Assembly: GCF_001422815.1 (NCBI RefSeq)
Contig: NZ_LMMP01000014.1
Coordinates: 1 to 63,179 of the forward strand
Direction of reading: 5' to 3'
Length of the DNA: 63,179 bases
DNA from: Methylobacterium sp. Leaf91
Lineage (GTDB): Bacteria; Pseudomonadota; Alphaproteobacteria; Rhizobiales; Beijerinckiaceae
Both the position numbers and the translations under genes were made by a program. Positions 53,737 to 62,741 of this stretch are shown piece by piece. Under the pieces are notes generated by a model. That model did not search any database. It saw nothing but the letters and a program-made list of their open reading frames with translations, and was not told the DNA's origin. Positions within the stretch are counted from its first letter, which is position 1. Each line of letters opens with the position of its first letter.

Positions 53737-55062
53737 TCAGGTCGGGGGCGTACCGTTGGCGGTCAGGACGTTGCCCGCGAGATAAAGCGAGCCGCAGATG
53801 AGGATGCGCGGCGGCTGCTCGAAGGCGAAGTCGGCGAGGCTTTCCAGGGCGGCCTCGACGCTGGAGGCCACATAGGCGGTGAGGCCGACATCGGCGGCGA
53901 TCTGCGCCACCTCCTCGGCGGGGCGTGCCGCCATCTGACCTCCGATCGGGACCGCGATCAGACCGCGTGCCAGCCCGACGAAGTTACGCAGGAATCCCTC
54001 CGCGTCCTTCGTGCCGAGCAGGCCCGCCACCAGGACCAGCGGCACGTCGCTACGCTCGCCGAGATCCGCCATCGCGGTCGCGAGGATGCGGCCACCGTCG
54101 ATATTGTGGCCGCCGTCGAGCCAGAGTTCCGCGCCGGCCGGTGCCATGTCGGCGAGGCGGCCGCGGTTGAGGCGCTGCAGGCGACCCGGCCACTCGACTT
54201 TGTTCAGACCGGTCTCGATGGCCTCGACGCCGATATCGCCGAATCCCGCGGCGCGCAGGGCGGCGATCGCCGTTGCGGCGTTGGTGAATTGGTGACGTCC
54301 GTTGAGCCGGGGCTGCGGCAGGTCGAACAGGTCGAGCTCGTCCTGGTAGACGATCCGACCGCGCTCGGCATGGACGGAGAAATCCTGGTTGCCGACCCGG
54401 ATCGGCGTGGCGCCGATCTCTTCGGCGAAGCGGCAGAGGACCGAATCCGCTTCCTTGTAATCCTGGGCGGCGATGATCGCCGGGCAGCCGCGTTTGAAGA
54501 TGCCCGCCTTCTCCGTCGCCACCGCCTCGACGGTATCGCCGAGATATTCCGCATGGTCGCGACCGATCGGCGTGACGACGGCCGCCGCCGGACGATCGAT
54601 CACGTTGGTGGCGTCGACACGCCCGCCGAGGCCCACTTCGAGCAGGAGCACGTCCGCCGGAGCTTCCGAGAACAGGAGGAGGGCCGCGGCCGTGGTGATC
54701 TCGAACACGGTGATCGGTTCGCCGGCATTCGCGGCCTCGCAGCGCGCCAGGGCGTCGGCCAGCTGGTCCTCGGGCACGTAGCTGCCGCCGCCCACCGCGC
54801 CGATGCGGATGCGCTCGTGGAATCGCACGAGATGCGGTGAGGTATAGACATGCGCGGCGAGACCGCCGGCTTCGAGGATCGCCCGCATGAAAGCGATGGT
54901 CGATCCCTTGCCGTTGGTGCCGGCCACATGAATGACCGGAGGCAGCTTGCGCTCAGGGTGTCCGAGCCGTTCGAGCAGGCGCTCGATCCGCCCGAGGGAC
55001 AGATCGATCGTACGCGGATGAAGGGCCAGGAAGCGCGCCATCAGCGCGTCGGAAGAATCCAT
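53737..55062 (-). CDS. folC: Bifunctional folylpolyglutamate/dihydrofolate synthase
   Basis: FolC adds glutamate to dihydropteroate and to folates. The ATP-binding loop is IHVAGTNGKGST, followed by VYTSPHLVRFHERIRIG. VVTPIGRDHAEYLG and ELWLDGGHNIDGGR (the metal-binding DGGHN) are intact. Length from the ATG at 55062 is 441 residues; a TTG at 55107 would overlap accD. It follows accD by 28 bases on the same strand, and trpA precedes that, the common trpA-accD-folC order. Confidence 0.96.
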   Translation of the reverse strand: MDSSDALMARFLALHPRTIDLSLGRIERLLERLGHPERKLPPVIHVAGTNGKGSTIAFMRAILEAGGLAAHVYTSPHLVRFHERIRIGAVGGGSYVPEDQLADALARCEAANAGEPITVFEITTAAALLLFSEAPADVLLLEVGLGGRVDATNVIDRPAAAVVTPIGRDHAEYLGDTVEAVATEKAGIFKRGCPAIIAAQDYKEADSVLCRFAEEIGATPIRVGNQDFSVHAERGRIVYQDELDLFDLPQPRLNGRHQFTNAATAIAALRAAGFGDIGVEAIETGLNKVEWPGRLQRLNRGRLADMAPAGAELWLDGGHNIDGGRILATAMADLGERSDVPLVLVAGLLGTKDAEGFLRNFVGLARGLIAVPIGGQMAARPAEEVAQIAADVGLTAYVASSVEAALESLADFAFEQPPRILICGSLYLAGNVLTANGTPPT

Positions 55063-55090
55063 GGATCGGCTCGCCGTATCGCGCGTGGGC

Positions 55091-55993
55091 TCAAGCCGGT
55101 TCGGCAACGGCGCCCGCGCGCGCCGGTGTCGCCGCGGGCTGGTTCATCAGCAAACCGCAGAGCCGTGAGATCGTATCCTTCAGGGCATGCCGATGCACGA
55201 CCTGATCGACCATTCCGTGTTCCTGCAAATACTCGGCACGCTGGAAACCGTCGGGCAGTTTCTCTCGGATCGTCTGTTCGATGACGCGAGGCCCGGCAAA
55301 GCAGATCAGGGCGCCGGGTTCGGCGAGATGGACATCGCCGAGCATGGCATAGGAGGCGGTGACGCCCCCCGTGGTCGGGTTGGTGAGTACGACGATATAG
55401 GGAAGCTTCGCCGCTTTCAGCCGACGGACCGCCACCGTGGTGCGGGGCATCTGCATGAGCGAAAGGATGCCTTCCTGCATGCGCGCGCCGCCGGAGGCCG
55501 AAAACAGAATGTAGGGCGTGCGCTTGTCGAGGGCCGTCTCGGCGCCCCGCACGAAGGCCTCTCCCGCCGCCATGCCGAGCGAGCCGGCCATGAAGGCGAA
55601 GTCCTGTACGGCCAATGTCATCGGCAGGCCCGAGACCCGGCCGAAGCCGATCTTGAAGGCGTCCGGCATCCCGGTCTTCGCGCGGGCATCCTTCAGGCGG
55701 TCGGCGTAGCGCTTTTCGTCGCGGAACTTCAGCGGGTCCGTCGCCACTTCCGGCAGCGGCACGTCGATCCAGGTGCCCTCGTCGAACATCATCTTGAGAC
55801 GCGCTTGCGCGCTCATCTTCAGATGGTGCTCGGAGCCCGGGATGACCCAATGGTTCCCCTCGACTTCCTTATGGAACACCATCTGCCCGCTATCGGGGCA
55901 TTTGACCCACAGGTTCTCTGGGGTCTCGCGCTTGAACAGGGTCTTGATCTTGGGGCGCACGACCTCCGAGATCCAGTTCATGGGTTCAACCAT
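55091..55993 (-). CDS. accD: Acetyl-CoA carboxylase carboxyltransferase beta subunit
   Basis: AccD works with AccA to move the carboxyl group from biotin to acetyl-CoA, making malonyl-CoA for fatty acid synthesis. The crotonase-like core ([65 protein letters not shown]) is complete. The N-terminal zinc ribbon is degenerate: only one cysteine of four remains (KCPDSGQ), as in other rhizobial AccD proteins. Length 300 residues. It lies between trpA and folC. Confidence 0.96.
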   Translation of the reverse strand: MVEPMNWISEVVRPKIKTLFKRETPENLWVKCPDSGQMVFHKEVEGNHWVIPGSEHHLKMSAQARLKMMFDEGTWIDVPLPEVATDPLKFRDEKRYADRLKDARAKTGMPDAFKIGFGRVSGLPMTLAVQDFAFMAGSLGMAAGEAFVRGAETALDKRTPYILFSASGGARMQEGILSLMQMPRTTVAVRRLKAAKLPYIVVLTNPTTGGVTASYAMLGDVHLAEPGALICFAGPRVIEQTIREKLPDGFQRAEYLQEHGMVDQVVHRHALKDTISRLCGLLMNQPAATPARAGAVAEPA

Positions 55994-56073
55994 CGTCGAC
56001 TGACCATTCTTGAGGGAAGGGGTCTCGGATGAGCCGGAGACCGGCTCGCGGAATTATCGGTCCGGGGCAGCGC

Positions 56074-56940
56074 TCAGGCGGAACGCCCGCGCACGCCCTC
56101 GGCCAGTTCGCGCACGAGGGCGCTCACCGCTCCGGCGGCGTCCCGGCCATCCACGACGGCCCGGTGGACCACGTCGACCAGAGCCGACCCGACGACCACC
56201 CCGTCCGCGCCCTTGGCGATCTCGGCCGCTTGCGCGCCCGTCCGAACACCGAAACCGACCACCACGGGCAGCTCCGTATGATTGCGGATACGGCCCACCG
56301 CCTCGGCCACCCGGCCGAAATCCGGTGTCGCCGTGCCGGTGATTCCATTGATCGACACATAATAGACGAAGCCGGCCGTGTTCGCGAGGACGGCGGGAAG
56401 GCGGCGCTCATCCGTGGTGGGCGTCGCCAGCCGAATGAAGGCCAGGCCCTTCGCCAGAGCCGGCAGACAGAGCTCGTCATCCTCTTCGGGAGGAAGGTCG
56501 ACGACGATCAGCCCGTCGAGTCCCGCAGCGACCGCATCGTCGAGAAAGCGGTCGACGCCGTAGGCGTGGATCGGGTTGTAGTATCCCATCAGGATGACCG
56601 GCGTGGCGGTGTTGCCTTCGCGGAAACGACGGACGAGGCCGAGGGTCTTGACCAGGTCCTGTCCACCCTTCAGGGCGCGCAAGGCCGCCGCCTGGATGGC
56701 CGGCCCATCGGCCATCGGGTCGGTGAAGGGGAGCCCGAACTCGACGATATCGGCGCCGGCCTCCGGCAGCGCCTGAAGCACCTTCAAGGAGGTCTCGGCA
56801 TCGGGATCGCCCGCCATCACGTAGGTCACCAAGGCGGCGCGCTTCTCCGCGCGGCAGCGGGCGAAGGTGGCCTCGATGCGGGTCGGCATGGAGCCGGAAG
56901 CGTCCGGCTGCGAAGAAGTTTCTGACAGCGAAAGGGTCAT
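56074..56940 (-). CDS. trpA: Tryptophan synthase alpha chain
   Basis: TrpA cleaves indole-3-glycerol phosphate to indole, which passes to Trp[19 protein letters not shown] catalytic residues are present ([18 protein letters not shown], Glu and Asp), with [11 protein letters not shown] and GVRTGAQA. The length from the ATG at 56940 is 288 residues; an ATG at 56889 would give 271, nearer to the usual size, so the start is uncertain. trpB and trpF, usual upstream partners, are not in the adjacent sequence; a divergent kinase gene is there instead. Confidence 0.95.
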   Translation of the reverse strand: MTLSLSETSSQPDASGSMPTRIEATFARCRAEKRAALVTYVMAGDPDAETSLKVLQALPEAGADIVEFGLPFTDPMADGPAIQAAALRALKGGQDLVKTLGLVRRFREGNTATPVILMGYYNPIHAYGVDRFLDDAVAAGLDGLIVVDLPPEEDDELCLPALAKGLAFIRLATPTTDERRLPAVLANTAGFVYYVSINGITGTATPDFGRVAEAVGRIRNHTELPVVVGFGVRTGAQAAEIAKGADGVVVGSALVDVVHRAVVDGRDAAGAVSALVRELAEGVRGRSA

Positions 56941-57274
56941 GGTGCCTGCGTCTCGCGGGCTACCCTCGGGGGAGGGGCGGCCCAGGAACAAGCCGTCGCG
57001 CCTACACCATCGCGGCCTGCCCGTGAAGCGCGACGCGTCGAGCCGGCCGGCATCCGATGCGTCCATGACGTCGCCGATGCGGATCCGGCGATGCTCCGTT
57101 TCGCGGCAAGAAAGCCTTAAGCTCCTTTCGAAAGCCGTCCTTCAATCTCACATGCGATCAAGGGGGTATGCGAGGGACCGGAATGGAGCGAGAGCGGGAC
57201 GGTGGGCAACGATGCCCCGCTGCACCATGTCCGGGCCGGCGGCGATCCGCCCACGCTTCCGGACGGAGAGGTCG
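56941..57274. other. 334-base divergent promoter region
   Basis: This lies between trpA (minus) and the hybrid kinase gene (plus). No further gene is convincing. GGAGAGG at its right end is the kinase ribosome site. I recognise no attenuator or trp-type leader peptide. Confidence 0.5.
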
Positions 57275-59329
57275 ATGATCGCACCGGAGGTCGTTCTCGT
57301 CCTTACCCTCTTGGCGGCCATCGCCGCGATTTACGCGGCTGCCCGCGCGCGGCGGCAACCGGCCGCCGACACGACCGAGATCGAGCGGCTACAGGACAGC
57401 ATCTGGCGGATCTCGGAAAGCGAGGAGCGCTACCGCGCCCTCGTTGAGGCGACCACCGACGTCATCGTCCAGCGGGACGCGCAGGGGCGCATCACATTCG
57501 CCAATGATGGGTTCGGGCGTCTCTTCGGCGTGGAGCCCCTGACGTTGCTCGGCTCGACGGCCGAACTCGAGATCCTGGAGCAGGGAGTCCGCCAGCAGCA
57601 TCCCGACGGCGTCACCCGCGTGGAGATGCAGGTCCGCCCCGTCGACGGCATTCCACGCTGGTTCTCCTTCATCGAGACGCGCGTCACCGGTGTCGGCGGT
57701 CGCACGCAATGGCTGCGGGCAGGCTCCGACATCACCGAGCGAATCGAATCCGCCCGCTCCCTCGATGAGGCGCTCCATCGCGCCGAGGCGGCCAATGTCG
57801 CCAAGTCGCGCTTCCTCGCCACCGTGAGCCACGAAATCCGCACGCCGCTCAACGGGATCCTCGGCATGGCCGATCTCGTCCTCGATACCGGCCTCGATGC
57901 CGAGCAGCGGACCTATGTGGAGGCGGTGCGGACGTCGGGCCGGGCCCTGCTGACGCTCATCGACGGCATCCTGGATTTCTCGCGGATCGAGGCAGGACGC
58001 CTCGACCTGTCGGCGGAGCCGTTCGATCTCCGCGCCGTGGTGGAGGGCGTGGTGGAGCTCCTCGCCCCCCGCGCGCAGGACAAGGGTATCGAGATCGCCA
58101 TCGACGTGGCGGACGACGTCCCTGTCGAATTCATCGGGGACGCGGACCGCATCCGGCAGATCGTGGTCAATCTCGCCGGCAACGCGATCAAGTTCACCAA
58201 TCAGGGCGGGGTCGGCGTCACGATACGGTGGGCCGCCCCCGACATCGTCCTGGCGGTCTCGGATACGGGATCGGGCATTCCCGAGGCTCGCATCCCCGCT
58301 CTGTTCGAGGAATTCGAGCAGGGCGACAACAGCGCCAGCACCCGCCATGAAGGAACCGGCCTCGGCCTCGCCATCACCCGCCGCCTCGTCACGCGGATGG
58401 GTGGGGGCATCAATGCGCATTCCGTCATCGGCCGTGGCAGCACCTTCACCGTGCACCTGCCCCTTCCCGTCGGCGCTGTGGCGGATGGTGAACCATCCCC
58501 GGTGTCGCTGCAGGGCCGCAAGATCCTGATCGTCGCCGATTCGCCCTATCAGGCTCCGTTCCTCGCAAGGCGGCTGTCCCGGTCGGGGGCGTCGGCGGTG
58601 GTGGTGGCGAATGTCGAGGCCGGGCTCGATACCCTGTCCGGCGTCCCCTTCGACGCGGTGATCGCCGACCGTGCGCTGGGCGACGAGAACGTGCGCAGGC
58701 TCGCGGCGGAGGCGAAGCGACGGGGCGTGCGCTGCAGCCTCATCCTGCTCTCCCCCTTCGATCGGCGCGAGTTCGGTGCGCCGGGGGCGGCCGGCTTCGA
58801 CAGCTATCTGATCAAGCCGGTGCGGGCGCGTTCCCTGTTCGACAGGCTCCTCGTGCCGACCTCGTCCATCGAGCATCCCGGCTCGTCCATGCCGGGTCCC
58901 AGCGCCGCGGCGGAGCCGACGGGAAGCCCGCGCGCGGCCCCGCATATCCACGTGCTCCTCGCCGAGGACAATCCGATCAATGCACTTCTGGCCACGAGGG
59001 CGCTGGAGCGTCTCGGCGCCACGGTCGTTCTGGCGCGGGACGGGTCCGAGGCGTTGGCCCGGCTCGATCATCCCGCATCCCGGTTCGATCTCGCTCTCAT
59101 CGACATCCGCATGCCGGGGATCGACGGTCTGGAAACGGCGCGGCGCCTGCGCGCCAGCGAGGCCGAGCATGGTCGCGCTCCGCTTCGATTGGTGGCCCTC
59201 ACGGCCAATACCGGCCGCGAGGACGAGCGGGCGGCGCGCGAGGCGGGGTTCGACGAATTCCTGGCAAAACCCCTCGACCTCAAGGCCTTGCCCGCTCTCC
59301 TCGAACGCCGTTCCGCCGCGGCGGCCTGA
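57275..59329 (+). CDS. Hybrid sensor histidine kinase with two receiver domains
   Basis: A 684-residue inner-membrane sensor. One N-terminal membrane helix (about 5-24) is followed by a PAS domain (about 50-160), a HisKA domain with His186 in ATVSHEIRTPLNG, and an ATPase domain (NLAGNAIKF, DTGSGIP, GTGLGLAIT). Receiver 1 (about 416-530) keeps Asp465 and Lys514 but has lost part of its acidic pocket (VADSP). Receiver 2 (about 558-680) is complete: Glu564/Asp565, Asp610, Lys665. The likely relay is His186 to Asp610. GGAGAGG precedes the ATG. No cognate regulator is adjacent; the signal is unknown. Confidence 0.9.
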   Translation: MIAPEVVLVLTLLAAIAAIYAAARARRQPAADTTEIERLQDSIWRISESEERYRALVEATTDVIVQRDAQGRITFANDGFGRLFGVEPLTLLGSTAELEILEQGVRQQHPDGVTRVEMQVRPVDGIPRWFSFIETRVTGVGGRTQWLRAGSDITERIESARSLDEALHRAEAANVAKSRFLATVSHEIRTPLNGILGMADLVLDTGLDAEQRTYVEAVRTSGRALLTLIDGILDFSRIEAGRLDLSAEPFDLRAVVEGVVELLAPRAQDKGIEIAIDVADDVPVEFIGDADRIRQIVVNLAGNAIKFTNQGGVGVTIRWAAPDIVLAVSDTGSGIPEARIPALFEEFEQGDNSASTRHEGTGLGLAITRRLVTRMGGGINAHSVIGRGSTFTVHLPLPVGAVADGEPSPVSLQGRKILIVADSPYQAPFLARRLSRSGASAVVVANVEAGLDTLSGVPFDAVIADRALGDENVRRLAAEAKRRGVRCSLILLSPFDRREFGAPGAAGFDSYLIKPVRARSLFDRLLVPTSSIEHPGSSMPGPSAAAEPTGSPRAAPHIHVLLAEDNPINALLATRALERLGATVVLARDGSEALARLDHPASRFDLALIDIRMPGIDGLETARRLRASEAEHGRAPLRLVALTANTGREDERAAREAGFDEFLAKPLDLKALPALLERRSAAAA

Positions 59330-59377
59330 GCGGCAATTCGCGTTGACAGCGCGCGGCGAGCAAGCGAACACGGGGCC

Positions 59378-59668
59378 ATGCACGCACCTAGCTCGCCTCC
59401 TCCCGATGCTTCGGCACCGTCGAACCGGGATGGTCTCGTGGCCTGGGCCGTGGCGGCGACGGTGGTGGTCACAATCCTGATCGGCACGTTCGCGCCTGCT
59501 TCGCACGGACGTTCCGGACATGGTGCGGCGGCCATCGACGCATCCTGCGCCGAATGGAGCGACGGCTGCACAATCTGCCAGCGTTACGGCGAGGAGACGG
59601 CCTGCTCCCTTCCCGGCATCGCCTGCGTTCCGCAAGCAAAGCAGTGCCTGCGCCATTCCGGGGGATGA
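59378..59668 (+). CDS. Small Cys-rich single-pass membrane protein
   Basis: A 96-residue protein of unknown function. A polar N-terminus is followed by one membrane helix (VAWAVAATVVVTILIGTFA, about 21-39). A short outside domain has six cysteines in CAEWSDGCTICQRYGEETACSLPGIACVPQAKQC. The outer domain is probably disulfide-bonded or metal-binding. Its stop overlaps the ATG of gluQ (ATGA at 59665-59668), so the two are translationally coupled. I know only Methylobacterium-type hypothetical proteins of this kind. Confidence 0.7.
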   Translation: MHAPSSPPPDASAPSNRDGLVAWAVAATVVVTILIGTFAPASHGRSGHGAAAIDASCAEWSDGCTICQRYGEETACSLPGIACVPQAKQCLRHSGG

Positions 59669-60531
59669 GCGAAGCGTCCGCCTCAATCCGGCTTCGGTTC
59701 GCGCCGAGTCCCAACGGGCGGCTTCATATCGGACACGCTTACTCGGCCCTGGTGAACGAGACATTCGCCGCGCGGCTCAGCGGTGACCTCTGCCTGCGGA
59801 TCGAAGACATCGATCCGGTGCGCTCGCGCCCGGAACTGATCGCCGCCATCGAGGAGGATCTCGCCTGGCTCGGGATCGGGGTCAGCGGGGCCGTCCGGCG
59901 CCAGTCGGAGCATCTCCCGGCCTATCGGCATGCTCTGGAGGGGCTGCGTTCGCGCGGCCTCGCCTATCCCTGCTTCTGCTCCCGTGCCGCCGTGATCGAA
60001 GCCGCCGGACCTGTACCGTCCCGCGATCCGGACGGGGCGCCTCTGTATCCCGGCACCTGCCGCGTCCTGTCTGACGAGGAACGGGCGGCCCGCCTCGCCG
60101 CCGGCCTGCCGCATGGCTGGCGGCTCGACATGGCGCATGCTCTCGCGCGGAGTCCCGGCCCGCATCGCTTTCGCTGTCTCGATGCCGCTCATGCCGAAAC
60201 GAGCCATGTCGCCGATCCCGCCCGCTGGGGCGATGTGCTGATCGCACGCCGTGACGTCCCGACGAGCTATCACCTCTCGGTGGTGATCGATGACGCCGTC
60301 CAGGGGATCAGCCACGTGGTGCGCGGCGCGGACCTTTTCGCCTCCACCGATCTGCATGTCCTGCTGCAGGCTCTGCTCGGCTATGACGGCCCGGCCTATC
60401 ATCACCACGCCCTCGTCCTCGGGCCGGACGGGACGAAGCTCGCCAAATCGCGCGGCTCGGAATCCCTCGGCGATCTGAGAGGGCAGGGCGTCACGCCGGC
60501 GGAGATACGCCGACGACTCGGTTTCGCGTGA
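59665..60531 (+). CDS. gluQ: Glutamyl-Q tRNA(Asp) synthetase
   Basis: GluQ-RS loads glutamate onto queuosine 34 of tRNA-Asp. It is a shortened glutamyl-tRNA synthetase without an anticodon-binding domain (288 residues). The class I signatures are PSPNGRLHIGHA (HIGH) and GTKLAKSRGS (KMSKS-like). A zinc site lies in YPCFCSRAA...YPGTC. TSYHLSVVIDDAVQGISHVVRG is typical. The start overlaps the stop of the preceding small membrane protein, an arrangement without an obvious functional reason. Confidence 0.95.
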   Translation: MSEASASIRLRFAPSPNGRLHIGHAYSALVNETFAARLSGDLCLRIEDIDPVRSRPELIAAIEEDLAWLGIGVSGAVRRQSEHLPAYRHALEGLRSRGLAYPCFCSRAAVIEAAGPVPSRDPDGAPLYPGTCRVLSDEERAARLAAGLPHGWRLDMAHALARSPGPHRFRCLDAAHAETSHVADPARWGDVLIARRDVPTSYHLSVVIDDAVQGISHVVRGADLFASTDLHVLLQALLGYDGPAYHHHALVLGPDGTKLAKSRGSESLGDLRGQGVTPAEIRRRLGFA

Positions 60532-60555
60532 GGCGAGGGCGCCTCATACCAAGTC

Positions 60556-60589
60556 TCACTGAACCCGACCCTTAAGTCAGGTTCAGTGA
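60556..60589. repeat. Inverted repeat in the gluQ-M23 peptidase gap
   Basis: TCACTGAACC (60556-60565) pairs exactly with GGTTCAGTGA (60580-60589) over a 14-base spacer. A related sequence in opposite sense (GGCTCAGCGAGCTCTGGTAT) lies nearby at about 60645-60664, mirroring ATACC-A-GTCTCACTGAACC. The 120-base unit with similar inverted ends may be a small relic element; it may also act as a terminator for gluQ and the peptidase gene. Confidence 0.6.
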
Positions 60590-60662
60590 GGTCCGGCGGA
60601 TGAAAGCCGCCGCGCCGTCGCGCGGGCAGACCTCGATGAGTCAGGCTCAGCGAGCTCTGGTA

Positions 60663-62741
60663 TCAGCGCGTGGTCGTGCTCTGGGCCATGGCGGCGCCGG
60701 TGCGGGATTTCTGCATCGTGCCGTCGATCTGCTCGCGCTGGCGCGTGAACTCGGTGAGCATCCGCCCATCGAGTTCGCGTCCGCGCGGTACGCGGATCTT
60801 CATCGGGTCCACGAAATGGCCGTTGATGATGACCTCGTAATGCAGATGCGCACCGGTGGAGAGGCCGGTGGAGCCGACATAGCCGATCACCTGACCTTGG
60901 CGCACCTTGGCGCCCGACGTCACGCCCCGGGCGAAGCGGGACATGTGGTTGTAGGTGGTGACGTAGCCGTTGATGTGCTGGAGCTCGACCCGTCGTCCGT
61001 AGCCGGAATCCCATTCCGCCTTGATGACGGTGCCGTTTCCGGCGGCGACGATGGGCGTGCCGATCGGATTGGCCCAGTCGACGCCGGTATGCAGCTTGGC
61101 ATAGCCGAGGATCGGATGGCGACGGTAGCCGAAGCCCGACCGCATGATGCCGTCGGCGATGGGTTTGCGGATGAGGAACTTCTTCAGCGAGCGCCCCTGC
61201 TCGTCGAGATAATCGATGGAGCCGTCATCGGGCGATTGGAAACGATAGACCTTGCGGACCTCACCGCCGAGGTTGAGCGAAGCATAGAGCAGTTCCGGCC
61301 GGTCCAATGCGACCTGACCGCCTTCCTCGTCATAGGTATAGAAGACGTCGAGACTGTCCCCGTTGGAGATCCGACGCTGGAAGTCGATGTCGTAGCTGAA
61401 AATCCGCACGAGATCTTCGACCGTCGCACGCGGCAGGTCGTGCCGTGCCGCCGTCTCGTAGAGGCTCTGGTAGAGGCGAGGGCCCGAACCGCCATTCTCA
61501 TCCTCGTCGTCATCCCCGGATTCGGAGGCGACCGGAGCCTTGCGGGCCGACTTGTCCTCCACCGCCTGCGCCACGGAAACGAAAGCGCCGCGATCGTTGA
61601 TGGCCGCCGTCGCCTCGACCCCGTTCTCGCCATAGAGGGTGACGCGGGTCACCTGTCGCGGATCGCCGGGCTTCGGGCCCGGTGCGATCTGAACGCGGAA
61701 CTGTTGCCCCTCGGCCAGCTCGCCGACACGCGCCCGTCCGCCGAGCGCCGCCACGATGCCCTTGATCTGCTCGTCATTCGCCTGGCCCGTCGCCTTCAGC
61801 AAGGCTTCGAGCGTGTCGCCGCGCTTGATCGCGAGGTCGCGATCTTCCACCAGCGGCGTCTCGCCCTGGCGCAGGCTGGTCTTGGCGAGATTGGTGACGT
61901 TCTCCGGCACCACCAGGACTTCGATGGATTTGAACGGACTCGCATCGCCCGATGCCGGCGACATCCCGCCGAAATCCGGCGAGGCGATGCCCTGCTGAAG
62001 GGCCCGCGACAGCATCAATTGCGGAGCGATGGGAAGCGCCGTGCGTCGCCCCGCCTCCGCCGCGAGCCGCTTCTCTTCCTCGACCTGCGCGGTGACGGCG
62101 TCGTCCCCGAGGGCGGGCGTGGACGCCTCGATGGGCATCGTCGTGAGATCCCGCTTGATCACGGTCACTTCCGCACCGGGGGCATCCGCCGCGCTCGGCT
62201 CGGATGCCCGTTCCAGCGGTTCACTGGAGACGAACTTCATCGGGTCGAAGCGCGGCACTTCGGCCGAGAAGACACCCGTGGACATGGACAGCGCCGTCGA
62301 GATCCGGACGAAGGGGCGGACCTTGATGATCTCGCGCTCTCCGAGACGGACCGTCACCGGGGAGCGAAACGTCTGCTTGGCGGAGGCGATCATCAGGTTA
62401 CGGACGAGGCGGTCGCCTTTCCGCGCGAGGTCGGCGGTATCGTCGCTGGGGGCCGGCCGAACGACGATCTCGGCATGTTCAGGTACCGCGGCGAAGGAAA
62501 CGTCGCCCTGCAGCGACACGTAGATCGCCGCTCCGATCAGTCCGGCCCCGGTCAATCCGGTCAGCGCGCTTGCGCAGAGCCAACGCAAGTTGACGTCCCG
62601 CCGGTCGATCCGCGTGGCATCCGTGACGAACAGATCGAGGGGAGCGTCGGTGGCCCGCCCCGGATGCGGTTGGCGCGGATCGGCGCTGCTCGTCGGAGCT
62701 CCGATCTTGAGCCGCCCGCGCCCCGCATGATTCCCTCGCAA
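60663..62741 (-). CDS. M23 family (LytM-type) murein endopeptidase
   Basis: A 692-residue membrane-anchored peptidoglycan hydrolase. A cytosolic N-terminus of about 50 residues precedes one membrane helix (ASALTGLTGAGLIGAAIYVSL). A long extracytoplasmic stalk follows, including a LysM/OapA-like region around DLAIKRGDTLEALLKATG. The C-terminal M23 domain keeps the zinc ligands in LHTGVDWA and HLHYEV, with YRRHPILGYAKLHTG and INGYVTTYNHM. It would cut cross-links between stem peptides. The start TTG at 62741 is chosen because the frame opens there; AAGAAGAG lies upstream and no in-frame ATG precedes the membrane helix. Confidence 0.88.
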   Translation of the reverse strand: MRGNHAGRGRLKIGAPTSSADPRQPHPGRATDAPLDLFVTDATRIDRRDVNLRWLCASALTGLTGAGLIGAAIYVSLQGDVSFAAVPEHAEIVVRPAPSDDTADLARKGDRLVRNLMIASAKQTFRSPVTVRLGEREIIKVRPFVRISTALSMSTGVFSAEVPRFDPMKFVSSEPLERASEPSAADAPGAEVTVIKRDLTTMPIEASTPALGDDAVTAQVEEEKRLAAEAGRRTALPIAPQLMLSRALQQGIASPDFGGMSPASGDASPFKSIEVLVVPENVTNLAKTSLRQGETPLVEDRDLAIKRGDTLEALLKATGQANDEQIKGIVAALGGRARVGELAEGQQFRVQIAPGPKPGDPRQVTRVTLYGENGVEATAAINDRGAFVSVAQAVEDKSARKAPVASESGDDDEDENGGSGPRLYQSLYETAARHDLPRATVEDLVRIFSYDIDFQRRISNGDSLDVFYTYDEEGGQVALDRPELLYASLNLGGEVRKVYRFQSPDDGSIDYLDEQGRSLKKFLIRKPIADGIMRSGFGYRRHPILGYAKLHTGVDWANPIGTPIVAAGNGTVIKAEWDSGYGRRVELQHINGYVTTYNHMSRFARGVTSGAKVRQGQVIGYVGSTGLSTGAHLHYEVIINGHFVDPMKIRVPRGRELDGRMLTEFTRQREQIDGTMQKSRTGAAMAQSTTTR

